From Bacteroidota bacterium (GTDB taxonomy: Bacteria > Bacteroidota > Bacteroidia > Bacteroidales > FEN-979), in contig JAPLDH010000056.1 of assembly GCA_026391355.1 (NCBI GenBank), positions 1 through 64,000 on the forward strand: a stretch of 64,000 bases of DNA. The letters run 5' to 3'. Shown here piece by piece: positions 61,847 through 64,000 of this stretch (position 1 is the stretch's first letter; each line of letters starts with the position of its first letter). The notes under the pieces are model-generated. The model was not told the origin of the DNA. It saw nothing but the letters and a program-made list of their open reading frames with translations, and ran no database searches. A program made the position numbers and the translations under genes.

Positions 61847-63283
61847 TTAATTCCCGATACCATAATAAACCCTCAACCCACTTGGATAAACACCCTCAAT
61901 CAATATTCCACCACTTTTCGAAGTCAATGCTTCCTTCAAATCATGTGCTGTATGTATGGGTTGTCTATCAATGGCTGTCACAATGAATCCTTCCCTGATC
62001 CCTGCTTTTCTGAAAAGACCGTTATCCAGATGGATTATCTGAAATCCATCATCAATATGGAGACGGCTTTTCTCTTTCTGTGTTATTCTCTGGAATGTAG
62101 CATCCTGAATTATAACCGATGTATTCGTCGCCACAATTTTGTTTTCACTCTGCAATGTGAGTGGAAAATCGATTGTTTTGCCTTCCCGTTCCACCTGCAC
62201 ATTCAGTTTATCACCGGGACTATGCTGTGCTACAACTTCCAGTAGTTCTGATTTACTATTGATCGGCATGTTGTTTAACCTGACCACTACATCACCTTTC
62301 TTAATCCCTGCCAGCGCTGCTGCCCCACCTTCAACAAGCTCCTGCACATAAACTCCGTTTATATCGGGTAATCCCTGGTCCTTGGCAAACTGGGCGTCGA
62401 TCTCCTTATAATAAATTCCAAGGTAAGCCCTGTCAACCTTCCCCGTCTTTATAAAATCATCTACTACCTTTCTCACAATATTGGAGGGAATGGCGAAGGA
62501 ATACCCGACATAGCTTCCTGTTCCTGAAGCAATGGCCGCATTGATCCCGATCAACTCACCTTTTGTGTTGACCAACGCACCACCACTGTTGCCAGGATTC
62601 ACTGCTGCATCCGTCTGAATAAAAGACTCAATGGCTCCCTGGGAACCCAAAATATTGATATCTCTTGCCTTTGCACTGACAATCCCTGCTGTAACTGTTG
62701 AAGTAAGGTTGAATGGATTTCCGACCGCAAGCACCCATTCTCCCACCTTCACCTCATCAGAATTTCCAAACGTCAGGAAAGGAAGGTTCTTCTCCTCAAT
62801 CCTGATCACAGCCAGGTCGGTACTTGGATCTGCCCCAACAATTGTGGCTATATAAATTCTTTTATCATTCAACGTGACATTGATCTTATCCGCATCCTGT
62901 ACAACATGATTATTGGTTACAATAAATCCTTCTGAATTGATAATCACACCAGAACCCATTGCTGTAATGGGTGTCATTCTTTCATCAGGAACAGGGTTTC
63001 CAAAATTGAAAAAATCAAACCAGTCATTATAAACCCCGCTTTTACGATGAAATTCAGTTTTGATATGTACTACCGCAGGAACAGAAACCGAAGCAGCGGT
63101 TTCAAAATCAGGAAGATTAAAACCTGCCGACGGGTTATAACTGGCCGTATGCACCGGAACTCCTACTCCCGGTGAATAACTGTACTGTACCGGAAGCTCT
63201 TTCTTCTCAATTATTTTCGATAATCCAAGAGTAACGGCGCCTCCAAGCATTGCAATCAGCAAAATTCCAACAAATCTTTTCAT
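61847..63283 (-). CDS. htrA: HtrA/DegP-type periplasmic serine protease
   Basis: A 478-residue Do-like protease with an N-terminal signal/anchor (FVGILLIAMLGGAVTLGLS). The catalytic triad is H126 (TNNHVVQD), D156 (PSTDLAVI) and S233 (NPGNSGGAL). Two PDZ domains follow (about 270-375 and 385-478). It degrades or refolds misfolded envelope proteins. It lies just upstream of the primary sigma gene on the same strand. Confidence 0.93.
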   Translation of the reverse strand: MKRFVGILLIAMLGGAVTLGLSKIIEKKELPVQYSYSPGVGVPVHTASYNPSAGFNLPDFETAASVSVPAVVHIKTEFHRKSGVYNDWFDFFNFGNPVPDERMTPITAMGSGVIINSEGFIVTNNHVVQDADKINVTLNDKRIYIATIVGADPSTDLAVIRIEEKNLPFLTFGNSDEVKVGEWVLAVGNPFNLTSTVTAGIVSAKARDINILGSQGAIESFIQTDAAVNPGNSGGALVNTKGELIGINAAIASGTGSYVGYSFAIPSNIVRKVVDDFIKTGKVDRAYLGIYYKEIDAQFAKDQGLPDINGVYVQELVEGGAAALAGIKKGDVVVRLNNMPINSKSELLEVVAQHSPGDKLNVQVEREGKTIDFPLTLQSENKIVATNTSVIIQDATFQRITQKEKSRLHIDDGFQIIHLDNGLFRKAGIREGFIVTAIDRQPIHTAHDLKEALTSKSGGILIEGVYPSGLRVYYGIGN

Positions 63284-63454
63284 TGAATCAAACCCTCATT
63301 AGTTAAATGTCTAATTTAGAACTATTCTTTATAATAATTATTATGCAGGTACTGTTAAATTTTCTTAAAGTCCTTTTCGTCAAGATTTTTATTACCCTGC
63401 TTTTTTTTCACAGGATGTGTGACCTTTTGTGTTTTGAAACGATAAACACTTACA

Positions 63455-63490
63455 AAAATTATGAGTTAAGAATTATGAATTATGAAAACA
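63455..63490. repeat. AATTATGAGTTAAGAATTATGA repeat
   Basis: Three imperfect (G/A)AATTATGA units precede the last gene. The wording resembles the flanks of the four-helix-bundle gene (TTAAG and AATTATG). Confidence 0.5.
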
Positions 63491-63500
63491 CATGAGATTT

Positions 63501-64000
63501 ATGAAAAATTTAACATTTAAAATCCATTGTTCATTTGGTTACTCCGTTCCTCTTACCCATTTTTCCTTTCATGATCTGCTCTTTATCCTTATTGTGAACG
63601 GCTTGTTTTGCAACTCTTGCTTTAGTCAAAATATGACAGAAAGACAGCGTGCCCGGAATTCCGAAAAGTATGCCACTTGCAATTTTAACATTAAATCAGG
63701 ACAAAATGTCAGGGTCGTATTTTACAATGTTGAAAACCTTTACGATCCTTACAATGACAGTGTGAAGCGAGATGACGATTTTACTTCCACCGGGGGTAAA
63801 AGGTGGACTTATAGCCGTTTCCTGGCAAAGCTTCTTCATCTTTCGAAGCTATTCATTTCAATCGGGGAAGGCAATCCTCCGGCAATCATTGGGATGTGTG
63901 AGGTGGAGAATGATTATGTACTTCAGAAACTGATCTATGCGACCCCATTAAAGAATACCCGGTACAAGATCATTCATTATGATTCACCGGATGCAAGGGG
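63501..64000 (+). CDS. Endonuclease/exonuclease/phosphatase family protein, 5' part only
   Basis: The frame from ATG 63501 runs off the right edge after 166 codons. A signal-like start (HDLLFILIVNGLFCNSCFSQ) is followed by VRVVFYNVENLYDPYND, the first metal-site block of the EEP superfamily, and MCEVEND, the catalytic glutamate. Family members are secreted or periplasmic nucleases or phosphodiesterases. The shorter ATG at 63633 is unlikely because it would lose the signal. Confidence 0.7.
   Translation, partial: MKNLTFKIHCSFGYSVPLTHFSFHDLLFILIVNGLFCNSCFSQNMTERQRARNSEKYATCNFNIKSGQNVRVVFYNVENLYDPYNDSVKRDDDFTSTGGKRWTYSRFLAKLLHLSKLFISIGEGNPPAIIGMCEVENDYVLQKLIYATPLKNTRYKIIHYDSPDAR

Overview
The window looks like a chromosomal segment of a Bacteroidota bacterium, probably an uncultured Bacteroidales-like lineage. 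The signs are a short 287-residue primary sigma factor, a DUF4290 gene fused to murA by a 4-nt overlap, DUF4143 ATPases, candidate TAnnTTTG promoter elements, mostly weak or absent Shine-Dalgarno sites, and a biosynthetic arginine decarboxylase next to a deoxyhypusine-synthase-like gene. No rRNA, tRNA or CRISPR array was seen.

Region 1 (about 0.3-32.3 kb, all plus strand) is a large surface-polysaccharide cluster of the ABC-transporter type. It has a DUF2142 membrane protein, GT9 and polyprenyl-phosphate GT2 enzymes, and Wzm/Wzt export genes separated by an S23-type four-helix-bundle gene with inverted flanking repeats. These are followed by a sulfotransferase and a giant 1893-residue protein that joins a sulfotransferase-like domain, a coiled coil and four glycosyltransferase-like modules. 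Then come methyltransferases, an MBOAT O-acyltransferase broken by one in-frame stop together with its AlgJ/AlgX-like partner, and a sulfatase-fold membrane enzyme flanked by two paralogous anchored proteins. The cluster ends with a stand-alone YidC/Oxa1 paralogue with a tiny membrane partner and seven more GT2/GT4 genes. Wzt carries a C-terminal substrate-recognition domain, so the methyl-, sulfo- and acyl-transferases may decorate or cap the exported chain (inference). The middle part (about 14-22 kb) is strikingly AT-rich and was probably acquired. A hairpin with a T-run at 32.28 kb closes the cluster.

Region 2 (32.3-36.7 kb) is a small gene graveyard: an antitoxin remnant and three separate fragments of AAA/DUF4143 ATPases, then an intact beta-CASP metallo-beta-lactamase protein and an intact DUF4143 ATPase with a palindromic operator-like site.

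Region 3 (36.7-64 kb) is mostly core genome. It contains pyruvate kinase, a GDPD lipoprotein, envelope proteins, a PcrA/UvrD helicase, a DUF2339 protein, a tetraheme cytochrome/ferredoxin/NrfD redox module with no catalytic subunit, DUF4290-murA (with Asp in place of the fosfomycin-target Cys), grpE-dnaJ, a Nat-type ABC exporter, DHS-like and arginine decarboxylase genes, an OsmC protein, the primary sigma factor, an HtrA/DegP protease and the start of an endonuclease/exonuclease/phosphatase gene.

A pervasive feature is a set of intergenic low-complexity repeats with 6-12 nt units that drift from copy to copy (families such as TTAAGTG, ACGCGTTACGCGT, AATGACT, CAGTTTCC, GGAATGCA and GTGACAAA). 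They occupy many gene junctions, sometimes supply start or stop codons, and flank the four-helix-bundle gene on both sides. Together with a two-copy dispersed element carrying exchangeable palindromes, they are the most unusual thing in the window.
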